Of a DNA stretch of 9,385 bases, positions 1-6,418 are shown in pieces; within the stretch, counting starts at the first letter, position 1, and every line of letters starts with the position of its first letter. A model generated the notes under the pieces. It was not told the DNA's origin. It saw only the letters and a list, made by a program, of their open reading frames with translations, and did no database searches. Position numbers and translations under genes: made by a program. The stretch is from assembly GCA_030609245.1 (NCBI GenBank), contig JAUWCP010000085.1:1-9385 (forward strand). The letters run 5' to 3'. The DNA comes from Hyphomicrobium sp. (lineage in GTDB: Bacteria; Pseudomonadota; Alphaproteobacteria; Rhizobiales; Hyphomicrobiaceae).

Positions 1-1029
1 GCCCTCATGGTACCGCTGGCACACCGCATCAACGACATGGCAGGCGGCCTCCTGCTCGTAGGTGCCGAGTACGCCGCTCTCATTGGTTTTGGGGATTTTT
101 TCAGCCGCGAGGCCGGCACACAGCTCCAATATTTCGTCGCCGCCGCCGCCCCTTTCGTTATATTTGGTCTGAAGCGCATCTGGCTCATTGTCACGATCGT
201 CCTCCTCGGCTTGATCCTGCATTTGTGCGTCTGGTTCTGGTTTCCAGCCGAGGGCCGCGTCGCACCGCACGAGCAGCCCGTGGCGGATGCGCTTTACGTG
301 CAGGGAGCAATCACGACCGTCATACTTATCGCGGCGTGCGTCTGGTATGCGTTTAGTCTGGTCGAGCGCGCCAAGGCCGAGACCGATGCCGTCTTACGAA
401 ACACGCTGCCCGACGCCATTGTGGAGCGCCTAAAGGCCCGTCCTGGTGCAGTCATCGCTGACAGCATCGACGACGCTTCGATCATGTTCTCCGATATCAC
501 AGGCTTCGTTTCCTTGGCGCGCGGGCTTGGCGCGGACCAGACCGTCAAACTACTGAGCCGCATCGTGTCGGAATTCGACGCGCTCGCGGCTCGCCACGGG
601 GTAGAGAAAATCAAGACCATCGGGGATGCCTACATGGTTGTCGCAGGGCTGCCTGACCCGGTTCCCGACCATGCCGCACGGCTGGCGCGCATGGGACTCG
701 ACATGCTCGTTTGCATAAAGGAGCTGCGCGCGGAGTCAGGCCTCAATATCGATATACGCGTCGGGATCGCCTCCGGGCCAGTGACGGCGGGCGTTATCGG
801 CACACGCAAATTCAGCTACGACGTATGGGGCGATCCCGTGAATTTGGCGAGCCGGTTGGAGGGCCTCGCCACTCCCGGCCGTATTCTCATTTGCCCGACG
901 TGCCACGAAAAGCTTGGTGACGCGTTTGAATTCGAGCGGCGGGGACACGTCGACATCAAAGGTCTTGGCGCGCAAGAGACCTGGTATCTCGTGGGCGAGC
1001 GCCGATCTCCGCCGCGCGAGGCTGCATAA
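1..1029 (+). CDS. Class III adenylate cyclase, membrane-bound (5' end outside window)
   Basis: Converts ATP to cAMP at the inner face of the membrane. The frame is open to the left edge, so the start is probably upstream; the first ATG inside the window (position 7) has no visible Shine-Dalgarno. Residues are counted from that ATG. About residues 42-117 are hydrophobic and hold two or three membrane segments, followed by a linker and a cyclase domain (about 155-330). The catalytic set is complete: metal-binding D163 (FSDITGF) and D207 (IGDAYM), adenine-selecting K203 and D272 (YDVWGD), and transition-state N279 and R283 (NLASR). The spacing K203 to D207 and D272-N279-R283 matches that known for homodimeric class III cyclases such as mycobacterial Rv1625c, so ATP rather than GTP is the expected substrate. 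The full membrane part and any sensor function cannot be seen. It converges with the phosphatase-like gene with an 8-bp gap. Confidence 0.93.
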   Translation, partial: ALMVPLAHRINDMAGGLLLVGAEYAALIGFGDFFSREAGTQLQYFVAAAAPFVIFGLKRIWLIVTIVLLGLILHLCVWFWFPAEGRVAPHEQPVADALYVQGAITTVILIAACVWYAFSLVERAKAETDAVLRNTLPDAIVERLKARPGAVIADSIDDASIMFSDITGFVSLARGLGADQTVKLLSRIVSEFDALAARHGVEKIKTIGDAYMVVAGLPDPVPDHAARLARMGLDMLVCIKELRAESGLNIDIRVGIASGPVTAGVIGTRKFSYDVWGDPVNLASRLEGLATPGRILICPTCHEKLGDAFEFERRGHVDIKGLGAQETWYLVGERRSPPREAA

Positions 1030-1037
1030 CAGGTGCG

Positions 1038-1559
1038 TTATACGGTTGGGCCGCCCTCGAAGCCGAAGCGCCGTTTGATCTTCTCAAACAGTTGGTCGCG
1101 AACGCTGCGGTAGTACTCCAGGATTTGCTCGCGGCCAGTGTGCCCCAACATCATCGTTGCATCGAGCGTCGGCCAATACTCCACGTCAACCGCCATGGTG
1201 CGCGTTAGCTCAAGTGCCTGGTGATGCGCCTCCGGCGACAGTGTGATGATGAGATCGAAGGACGTATCTTGCAGATCGTGCAGGGTGTGCGGGTCGTGCT
1301 GCGATACGTCGATGCCGATCTCATCCATGACGATGGTGGCAAAAGGATCAGGCTCACCTGCGCGCACGCCTGCTGATCTGACGTATGTTCTCTTCCCCGC
1401 AAGGTGATGCAGGATTGCCGCCGCCATCACTGATCGCACGACATTCATGGTGCAGGCAAAAAGCACCGCACCCGGTAGCTCGCACGGCGCGGCACCAGCT
1501 TGCGTACCTGCAAGGCCGGGAATATCCGCCTGGCTACCGCCCGCGACCTGGCGAGACAT
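1038..1559 (-). CDS. Low-molecular-weight protein tyrosine phosphatase-like protein (LMWP/ArsC fold)
   Basis: 173 aa, related to low-molecular-weight tyrosine phosphatases and thioredoxin-linked arsenate reductases. The P-loop is at 36-43 (CTMNVVRS): nucleophile C36, N39 and R42 are kept (C-x5-R). It departs from the canonical CxGNxCRSP: Gly38 is Met, the second loop Cys is Val41, and the Pro after RS is Val44. A possible acid is D133 in WPTLD (129-133), instead of the usual DP motif. Residues 1-30 are poorly conserved-looking and may be an extension. The ATG lies 5 nt after the UPF0262 stop, with GGAAGG about 10 nt upstream, so it is the last visible gene of the DUF2948-hisD-UPF0262 operon. 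Rhizobial relatives in this position are often annotated as low molecular weight phosphatase. True substrate unknown; the lack of the second Cys argues against a classical ArsC. A catalytically altered or regulatory role is possible. Confidence 0.82.
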   Translation of the reverse strand: MSRQVAGGSQADIPGLAGTQAGAAPCELPGAVLFACTMNVVRSVMAAAILHHLAGKRTYVRSAGVRAGEPDPFATIVMDEIGIDVSQHDPHTLHDLQDTSFDLIITLSPEAHHQALELTRTMAVDVEYWPTLDATMMLGHTGREQILEYYRSVRDQLFEKIKRRFGFEGGPTV

Positions 1560-1564
1560 GAGGT

Positions 1565-2062
1565 CTAACCCTTCCAGTGAAGCGCACAGATCAGCGTGAA
1601 AAGTCGTCGTGCCGTATCGAGATCGACCGCGATCTTGCCGGCGAGCCGCTCCAGCAAGATGCGACTTCCCTCATCGTGTAAACCGCGCCGCCCCATGTCG
1701 ATCGCTTGAATGCGCGACGGTGGCGCGGTGCGTATGGCCTCGTAGTAGCTCTCGCACACGAGGAAGTAGTCCTTCATGATCCGCTTCAACGGTGTCAGCG
1801 AAAGCATGTGCGTAATGAGGGCTTCCTCGGCCTCGTTGGTAACGGTGAACACGAGCCGGTCCTCAATGATCGCAAGGTCCAGCTTGTAGGGACCACCCTC
1901 TCGCCCTTCGAGAGCAAAGGAATTGCCTTCGATGATGTCGAAGATCGCCACCTCGCGCTCGTGCTCGATATTGGGGTTGGAAGTCGCAGTCGATTTTTCG
2001 TCGAGCGTGAGCGCGACAAGCTTGGACTTGCTGTCCTCAGCCGGCGTCTCTGCTTCGCTCAT
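1565..2062 (-). CDS. UPF0262 family protein, function unknown
   Basis: 165 aa, soluble, no signal peptide or membrane segment. It matches the alphaproteobacterial UPF0262 family in length, in its position directly after hisD and in recognisable blocks: an acidic stretch starting near 33 (EHEREVAIFDI), KLDLAIIEDRLVF (60-72), TPLKRIMKDYFLVCESYYEAI (from 90) and IDMGRRGLHDEGS (121-133). The first 30 residues are rich in Glu, Ser and Lys and probably disordered. The start codon overlaps the hisD stop as ATGA, so translation is probably coupled to HisD; AAGG sits 6 nt before the ATG. No catalytic motif is recognised. Its steady pairing with hisD suggests, but does not show, a link to histidine metabolism or to growth control. 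Confidence 0.92.
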   Translation of the reverse strand: MSEAETPAEDSKSKLVALTLDEKSTATSNPNIEHEREVAIFDIIEGNSFALEGREGGPYKLDLAIIEDRLVFTVTNEAEEALITHMLSLTPLKRIMKDYFLVCESYYEAIRTAPPSRIQAIDMGRRGLHDEGSRILLERLAGKIAVDLDTARRLFTLICALHWKG

Positions 2063-3369
2063 GGCGTACCTTGCGCCGCCCCCTCGAGCCGAATCTCGAC
2101 CGAGCGACGATGCGCCTCCAAGCCTTCAGCACGGGCCAGCGCCATAGCCGCCGGTGCAAGCGCCGCGAGCGCTGCACCGTTGAGCTTCAACAACGAAGTC
2201 CGCTTCATGAAATCGAGCACGCCGAGCCCAGAAGAGAACCGCGCGCTGCGCGCGGTCGGCAGCACGTGGTTGGAACCCGCAACATAATCGCCGATCATCT
2301 CAGGCGTTTGCTTTCCAAGGAAGATAGCGCCGGCATTGCGGATCTTGTTCGATAAACCCTCCGCGTCCTCAGTCGCTATCTCCACGTGTTCTGCCGCGAT
2401 TCTGTCGGCGAGCTCCGGTGCCTCGTTGAGCGATGCAAGCTCGATGACCGCCCCGAACACGTTCCAACTCTCACCCGCAATGTTGCCGCGCGGTAGTTTC
2501 GCCAGCTGACGCGCCACAGCTGCCTCGACCGCACGCGCGAAATCAGCATCGTCCGTCATTAAGATCGCCTGCGCAGCCGTGTCGTGCTCTGCCTGCGCCA
2601 GCAGGTCGGCCGCTATCCAGTCGGGATCATTGTGCTTATCGGCAATGACGAGAACCTCTGACGGCCCAGCAATGCTGTCGATGCCGACAGTGCCGAATAC
2701 CTGACGCTTGGCGGCGGCGACGTACGCATTGCCTGGACCTACGATCTTGGCCACCGGTGCGATGGTTTGTGTACCGTACGCGAGCGCAGCCACGGCCTGC
2801 GCGCCGCCGACCTGGTAAACTTCCTCCAAGCCGACCAAATACGCGGCGGCCAGCACCAAAGGATTTAGCTCGCCCTTGGGCGCAGGCACCACCATGACCA
2901 GACGCGGCACGCCCGCCACCTTGGCGGGGATCGCGTTCATGAGCACGGAGCTCGGATAGGACGCAAGCCCGCCAGGTACGTAGAGACCTGCCGACTCGAC
3001 CGCCGTCCAGCGCCAGCCTAGTTCGACGCCCAGCTCATCGGTATAGCGCTCGTTGATTGGTAGCTGGTGCCGGTGATGATCGGCAATGCGATTGCCGGCA
3101 AGCTCGAGGGCTGCGATGGACTCTTTCTCGCACGAGTCTAATGCAGCACGCATCTCCTTCTTGGAGACGCGCAGGCCCACCTTTTCGAGATCGAAATGAT
3201 CGAATTTGCGCGAAAGATCTGTCAGTGCTGAGTCGCCGCGCGCTTTTACATCAGTCAGGATTTCCGCCACGGCCGCATTCACGTCGGCCGAGACCTCCCG
3301 CTTCTCCGTGAGGAACGTCTTAAACGCCTCTTCAAAACCGGGGTCTGCCGTCCTTAGCCGCTTCGGCAT
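2059..3369 (-). CDS. hisD: Histidinol dehydrogenase
   Basis: Catalyses the last two steps of histidine biosynthesis, L-histidinol to L-histidine with two NAD+, as a cytosolic zinc-dependent homodimer. 436 aa, the normal family length. The zinc ligands known from the E. coli enzyme are all present: Q259 and H262 (AQAEHD), D361 (GDYVAGSNH) and H420 (LEAHRRS). The catalytic pair is E327-H328 (AEHVEI). The GPGNAYVAAAKRQVFG block (211-226) and DSIAGPSE (231-238) are family signatures. The ATG at 3369 is the first possible start: the 13 codons between the DUF2948 stop and it contain no ATG, GTG or TTG, and the next Met is residue 73. The gene lies 39 bp after DUF2948 and overlaps UPF0262 by ATGA. 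No other his gene is visible, so the pathway is dispersed, as is common in alphaproteobacteria. Confidence 0.98.
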   Translation of the reverse strand: MPKRLRTADPGFEEAFKTFLTEKREVSADVNAAVAEILTDVKARGDSALTDLSRKFDHFDLEKVGLRVSKKEMRAALDSCEKESIAALELAGNRIADHHRHQLPINERYTDELGVELGWRWTAVESAGLYVPGGLASYPSSVLMNAIPAKVAGVPRLVMVVPAPKGELNPLVLAAAYLVGLEEVYQVGGAQAVAALAYGTQTIAPVAKIVGPGNAYVAAAKRQVFGTVGIDSIAGPSEVLVIADKHNDPDWIAADLLAQAEHDTAAQAILMTDDADFARAVEAAVARQLAKLPRGNIAGESWNVFGAVIELASLNEAPELADRIAAEHVEIATEDAEGLSNKIRNAGAIFLGKQTPEMIGDYVAGSNHVLPTARSARFSSGLGVLDFMKRTSLLKLNGAALAALAPAAMALARAEGLEAHRRSVEIRLEGAAQGTP

Positions 3370-3400
3370 TTCGTATTCGGCCGGTGCGGCCGTCTCCCTT
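3370..3400 (-). promoter_or_regulatory. hisD translation start region with remote Shine-Dalgarno and intervening hairpin
   Basis: Reading the minus strand, AAGGGAGA (3400-3393) is a good Shine-Dalgarno sequence but ends 23 nt before the hisD ATG, too far for normal initiation. Between them lies CGGCCG-CAC-CGGCCG (3392-3378), a perfect GC-only 6-bp stem with a 3-nt loop. If the 15-nt hairpin is folded out, the effective spacing is 8 nt (AATACGAA, 3377-3370), which is near optimal. No other Shine-Dalgarno lies in the 8 nt before the ATG. The sequence and geometry are directly visible; use in translation is inference. Confidence 0.5.
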
Positions 3401-3408
3401 GGAAATTG

Positions 3409-3864
3409 TTAGGACGTCGTAGAGGAATCGTCACTTGCATGCTCGGGCTTGTGTTGCGTGCGCCAAACCGCACCCAAGTCCCGCAGCTCCGCCTCAATGC
3501 ACTCGACCCCAAGCCGGATCGCACCACCCCCGGCGAAATGCAATGTCAGCGTGCCTTCCGGCTCGTCGCCTGGTTCGAACGCCACAGCCAGCAACACCAG
3601 CACCACGTCCTTTTTCTTCAGATCGATGCCTTGCACCTGGGCCGACTTGACGCGCTCGAAACGCAATCCGGTACGCCGGCGTTGGAATTCGTCACCTTTG
3701 GATTTAACCGCGCCTTCCCAGTCGAACCGGTTGGCGATCGCGGCAAATCGCATGCCTTCCTTCAGATAGGCCATATCGCCCACCCGGATCACGGCATCCT
3801 GGAGGTGGCAGGAAAGGACCCGCAGATCTTCCGGGTCCAGGGCAATTAGCTTCAATTCTTCCAT
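3409..3864 (-). CDS. DUF2948 family protein, function unknown
   Basis: 151 aa soluble protein of the alphaproteobacterial DUF2948 family, recognised by its N-terminal pattern LIALDPEDL (6-14), HLQDAV (20-25) and RFDWE (46-50), followed by a beta-rich middle and a hydrophobic strand near VVLVLLAVAF. The C-terminus (about the last 15 residues) is hydrophilic and Ser/Thr-rich. The frame stays open upstream to an ATG at 3984, but those 40 extra residues look like non-coding sequence (many Pro, Gly and Ser, no family resemblance), while family members begin just before LIALD; hence the ATG at 3864. The Shine-Dalgarno is poor. It is the first gene of the visible hisD operon. In relatives it commonly sits between murA and hisD; here murA is about 4.9 kb away. 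No enzymatic motif seen. Confidence 0.9.
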   Translation of the reverse strand: MEELKLIALDPEDLRVLSCHLQDAVIRVGDMAYLKEGMRFAAIANRFDWEGAVKSKGDEFQRRRTGLRFERVKSAQVQGIDLKKKDVVLVLLAVAFEPGDEPEGTLTLHFAGGGAIRLGVECIEAELRDLGAVWRTQHKPEHASDDSSTTS

Positions 3865-3898
3865 TTTAGGTAGCGCTCTATGCGGCTCTTCGGGGCTC

Positions 3899-3924
3899 TG
3901 GACCGGGGTCCAAAGTGCATGCAC
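3899..3924. repeat. Two adjacent perfect palindromes upstream of DUF2948
   Basis: TGGACC-GG-GGTCCA (3899-3912) and GTGCATGCAC (3915-3924) are both perfect inverted repeats, 2 bp apart, 35-60 bp upstream of the DUF2948 start. The first has only a 2-nt centre, which suits a dimeric DNA-binding protein better than an RNA hairpin. A weak promoter-like pair lies just beyond them, which would place the start of transcription inside the second palindrome. An operator role is inference. Confidence 0.4.
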
Positions 3925-3926
3925 GT

Positions 3927-3955
3927 TTGATAACGATGCGGATGGCCCCGTGCAA
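3927..3955 (-). promoter_or_regulatory. Possible sigma-70-type promoter for the DUF2948-hisD operon
   Basis: On the minus strand TTGCAC (3955-3950) and TATCAA (3932-3927) are separated by exactly 17 nt. Matches to consensus are 3/6 and 4/6, so this is weak. A promoter is needed somewhere in 3865-4087, because the upstream neighbour is transcribed the other way. Confidence 0.28.
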
Positions 3956-4039
3956 CCAGCCTTGGGGCCGATCCAAATCAGCAAGGCACCAGCCTAAGAT
4001 CCAATGTAACCACTCGGGCCCGGCCGTCGAATAGACACC

Positions 4040-4068
4040 GATCCGGTCCATCTCATAGACTTCGGATC
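4040..4068 (+). promoter_or_regulatory. Inverted repeat in the leader of the 48-aa secreted peptide gene
   Basis: GATCCG (4040-4045) and CGGATC (4063-4068) can pair as a perfect 6-bp stem with a 17-nt loop, ending just before the Shine-Dalgarno of the gene at 4088. ATAGAC also occurs twice (4031-4036 and 4055-4060). This could be an operator or a leader hairpin, or chance. Confidence 0.22.
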
Positions 4069-4087
4069 ATCAAAAAGGAGGAATTTC

Positions 4088-4234
4088 ATGAGCAAGACCC
4101 TCGCTGCGCTTCTGGCAACCATTGCATTCGCCGGTTTGAGCCTAGAAGCGTCCGCCCAAGAGCGCAGATGCCCAGAAGGGACGGTGTGGGATGCCGACAG
4201 AGGCAAATGCGTTATTCCGCGTGGGTCCCACTGA
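4088..4234 (+). CDS. Small secreted two-Cys peptide (48 aa)
   Basis: A short gene with a very strong Shine-Dalgarno (AAAAAGGAGG, 4073-4082) 5 nt before the ATG. Residues 1-23 are a clear Sec signal peptide: K3, then a hydrophobic stretch rich in Leu and Ala, ending ASA-Q with likely cleavage after A23. The mature peptide is only about 25 residues, with two Cys (C28 and C41) in the pattern CPEGTVWDADRGKC, ending VIPRGSH. The Cys pair may form one disulfide. The CPxGTxW-x(6)-C pattern resembles half of a chitin-binding (peritrophin-type) or other Cys-loop motif, but it is too short to assign. It is 41 bp upstream of the GT-C gene on the same strand and may lead that operon. Function unknown; the strong ribosome site and the signal peptide make a real gene likely. 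Confidence 0.78.
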   Translation: MSKTLAALLATIAFAGLSLEASAQERRCPEGTVWDADRGKCVIPRGSH

Positions 4235-4275
4235 TCCCTCGTCCTGGGGACCTGCGCGCTAACGCAAATAAGGTC

Positions 4276-5694
4276 ATGTCCCCGCGAAGTGTAATGGCAG
4301 GCTGGGCTGTGCTCGGCCTGCTACTCATTGCGTTTGCCATCGCCCTCGCAGCTGCGTCGCCCCGTTTCGGCTACGACTATGATGTCGCCGAAATGCCGGT
4401 GCCCGCTCTCGTCGCAGGGCTCGTCTTTGCTGGGCTCGTCTTCTGCTTCGCGCTTCCACCACTGATCGCCCGGTCGCTCAACGCTGACGCGGCGGCGGTG
4501 CGCCTATTCATGCTTGCGATCATCGTTGTCGGCTTGGTGGCGCGGCTGGCGCTCTTTGCCAGCGAGCCAATACTTGAGGATGACTATCAGCGCTACCTGT
4601 GGGACGGGGCCGTAACGATGAACGGCCATAACCCATATGAGCTTTCACCTTATGCGGCACGACAACCAGACGCCCCCAGCGCCTTTAGGCGCATCGCCGA
4701 GGAGGCCGGCCCGGTCGCACGGCGCATCAACCACCCCGAACTCAAGACGGTCTACCCGCCTGTAGCGCAAGGCGCCTTCGCACTGGCGCATATCCTGAAA
4801 CCGTGGAGCCTAACCGCGTGGCGCACCGTTATTCTTGCATGCGACATTGCCACGCTCATTCTCATCGTTTTGCTCTTGGGCGCGACCGGCCGTTCCCCAT
4901 TGTGGGCTTCCCTTTATTGGTGGAACCCGCTGGTCCTCAAAGAACTATTTAATTCCGCCCATATGGAAGCGGTCCTACTGCCCCTCGTTCTCATGGCCCT
5001 GTTGCTCGCCGCACGCGGTCGTCAGATCTTTGCCAGCACAAGCCTAGCGTTCGCCGCCGGCGCGAAAATCTGGCCGGTATTGTTTTTTCCCTTAATCTTG
5101 CGGCCAATGACAGAACAAAAACGTTCATTGGTTGCTGCCTTGGTGATCTTCGGCGGTTTGATCCTTCTGTGGGCGACGCCGGTTCTGCTTGGCGGGTTAG
5201 ATGCGGACTCTGGCATCGCCGCCTACTTGGCGAAATGGAAGACCAACAGCGCGCTCTTTCCCGTCCTCGAACACGTAATGGCAACGCTCCTCAACGCGGT
5301 CAACCTGGCAGACGTGCCCGCAGGTTGGGTCACGCGCGTACCGATTGCGCTCGTCCTCGGTAGCCTTGCTTTGGCCCTCAGCATCAAGCCTCTCAGAGAC
5401 GCCAACGATCTCATGGGCCGAGCGAGCATTCTGGTTGCAGCTCTCGTCCTTCTCTCTCCGGCGCAATTCCCCTGGTATGCAGTTTGGTTTGCACCGTTCT
5501 TAGCCTTTCGACCATGGTTCGGCTTTCTGCTGCTAACAGTCACGGTGCCGCTCTACTATATGTACTTTTACTTTGCGGCTGTGGGTGAACCTCAGGTGTT
5601 CAAGCAGTATGTCGTTTGGATCATCTGGGTTCCGGTCTGGGCCGCGCTTGCCCTCGAGGCGGTGCGCAAGAGGCGCGATGCGCGGCCAACATAG
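4276..5694 (+). CDS. Polytopic GT-C-type glycosyltransferase (polyprenol-phosphate mannosyl/glycosyltransferase-like)
   Basis: 472 aa inner-membrane protein with roughly ten or more hydrophobic segments. After the first two segments comes an extracytoplasmic loop with EDDYQRYLWDG (101-111), the acidic motif that GT-C enzymes use for catalysis and lipid-sugar binding, then GHNPY (117-121), NHPELKTVYPP (152-162), WWNPLVLKE, N226-x-x-H229-x-E231, AGAKIWP (K264) and FPWY (398-401). These patterns fit the GT87/DUF2029 and PIG-M-like mannosyltransferase group, which takes sugar from a polyprenyl-phosphate donor on the outer face of the membrane. Start uncertain: the frame is open from 4168, which would overlap the 48-aa gene. 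The ATG at 4276 (AAGG very close) or 4294 is preferred because the hydrophobic part begins there. It is followed after 12 bp by the GT2 gene, which probably makes its donor. Acceptor unknown: glycolipid, polysaccharide or protein. Confidence 0.8.
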   Translation: MSPRSVMAGWAVLGLLLIAFAIALAAASPRFGYDYDVAEMPVPALVAGLVFAGLVFCFALPPLIARSLNADAAAVRLFMLAIIVVGLVARLALFASEPILEDDYQRYLWDGAVTMNGHNPYELSPYAARQPDAPSAFRRIAEEAGPVARRINHPELKTVYPPVAQGAFALAHILKPWSLTAWRTVILACDIATLILIVLLLGATGRSPLWASLYWWNPLVLKELFNSAHMEAVLLPLVLMALLLAARGRQIFASTSLAFAAGAKIWPVLFFPLILRPMTEQKRSLVAALVIFGGLILLWATPVLLGGLDADSGIAAYLAKWKTNSALFPVLEHVMATLLNAVNLADVPAGWVTRVPIALVLGSLALALSIKPLRDANDLMGRASILVAALVLLSPAQFPWYAVWFAPFLAFRPWFGFLLLTVTVPLYYMYFYFAAVGEPQVFKQYVVWIIWVPVWAALALEAVRKRRDARPT

Positions 5695-5706
5695 AAAAAG
5701 GAAAAG

Positions 5707-6408
5707 ATGCGTAACGGCAAACGCGTAGGCGTCGTCATCCCCGCCCTTAACGAGGAGCAGGCGATCGGATGCGTCATCGGCGATATACCGTCATGGGTCG
5801 ATGACATTGTCGTCGCCGACAACGGCTCGCACGATTGCACGGCAGCCGCGGCGCGTGCGGCAGGCGCTCGCGTCGTTGTCGAGCAAGAGCGCGGCTACGG
5901 TGCCGCCTGCCAGGCCGGCATCGCTGCGCTTCGCGGGCCCGACATCATTGTCTTTCTCGACGGTGACTACAGCGATCGTCCACAAGAGATGGCGGCGCTT
6001 GTCGACCCTATTGCGTCCGGCCGCTCTGATTTCGTTGTGGGCTCGCGCGTGCGCGGAGAACGGGAACGGGGAGCACTCACACCTCAACAGCGTTTCGGCA
6101 ATTGGCTCGCCTGCCGTCTCATTCGGCGCTTGTGCGGAACAACCTGCAGTGACCTTGGCCCCTTCCGCGCAATCCGGGCCGACGCTCTTAGATCCCTCGA
6201 CGTCAAAGACCGGGCATTCGGTTGGACCGTTGAAATGCAGCTTAAGGCAGCCGAAACGGGCCTTAGGTATCTGGAGGTGCCCGTGAGCTATCGCACGCGC
6301 ATCGGTGCTTCAAAGATATCGGGAACGCTGCGCGGCTCCTTATTGGCAGGCGTCACGATCCTCTCGGTCATCGCACGCACCGCGTGGCGCTCATACAAAT
6401 CCGCTTAA
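5707..6408 (+). CDS. Family 2 glycosyltransferase, DPM-like polyprenyl-phosphate sugar synthase
   Basis: 233 aa, soluble GT-A fold, no obvious membrane anchor. Motifs in order: VVIPALNEE (9-17), ADNGSHDCT (37-45), GYGAACQAG (63-71), the DxD metal/nucleotide-sugar site D85-G86-D87 (FLDGDYSD), VVGSR (110-114), SDLGPFRAI (148-156), FGWTVEMQ (171-178) and VPVSYRTRIGASKISGT (191-207). This is the dolichol-phosphate mannose/glucose synthase-like group, which moves a sugar from a nucleotide sugar to polyprenyl phosphate on the cytosolic side. AAGGA just before the ATG and a 12-bp gap to the GT-C gene indicate one transcript. The C-terminal SKISGTLRG segment is typical of the clade. Sugar (mannose or glucose) cannot be told. 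It ends 10 bp from the converging rhodanese gene. Confidence 0.86.
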   Translation: MRNGKRVGVVIPALNEEQAIGCVIGDIPSWVDDIVVADNGSHDCTAAAARAAGARVVVEQERGYGAACQAGIAALRGPDIIVFLDGDYSDRPQEMAALVDPIASGRSDFVVGSRVRGERERGALTPQQRFGNWLACRLIRRLCGTTCSDLGPFRAIRADALRSLDVKDRAFGWTVEMQLKAAETGLRYLEVPVSYRTRIGASKISGTLRGSLLAGVTILSVIARTAWRSYKSA

Positions 6409-6418
6409 CAGGCGTTGC

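Noticed and set aside
1073..1089. GTTTGA-TCTTC-TCAAAC hairpin as terminator of the cyclase gene
   Set aside because: Short AT-rich stem inside the coding end of the neighbouring gene and without a T run.
1038..1559. Arsenate reductase (ArsC) as the name of the phosphatase-like protein
   Set aside because: The second Cys of the loop and the later resolving Cys pattern are missing, and no arsenic genes are nearby.
1706..2287. Plus-strand open frame of 193 codons
   Set aside because: Antisense to UPF0262 and the end of hisD; composition is that of a shadow frame in GC-rich DNA.
3369..3409. DUF2948 and hisD are in the same frame, separated by one TAA and 13 codons; possible read-through fusion
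   Set aside because: Chance gives this in one of three cases, no read-through signal is visible, and HisD from its own ATG has the normal family length.
3865..3984. Forty-residue N-terminal extension of DUF2948
   Set aside because: Family members begin right before the LIALD motif; the extension has no resemblance and covers the palindromes and promoter-like sequence.
3994..4206. Minus-strand frame of 70 codons opposite the 48-aa peptide gene
   Set aside because: No ribosome site and no recognisable features; the opposite strand has a signal peptide and a strong Shine-Dalgarno.
4168..4275. Upstream start for the GT-C gene at 4168
   Set aside because: It would overlap the 48-aa secreted peptide gene in another frame, has no ribosome site, and adds 36 Arg/Pro-rich residues unlike a membrane protein start.
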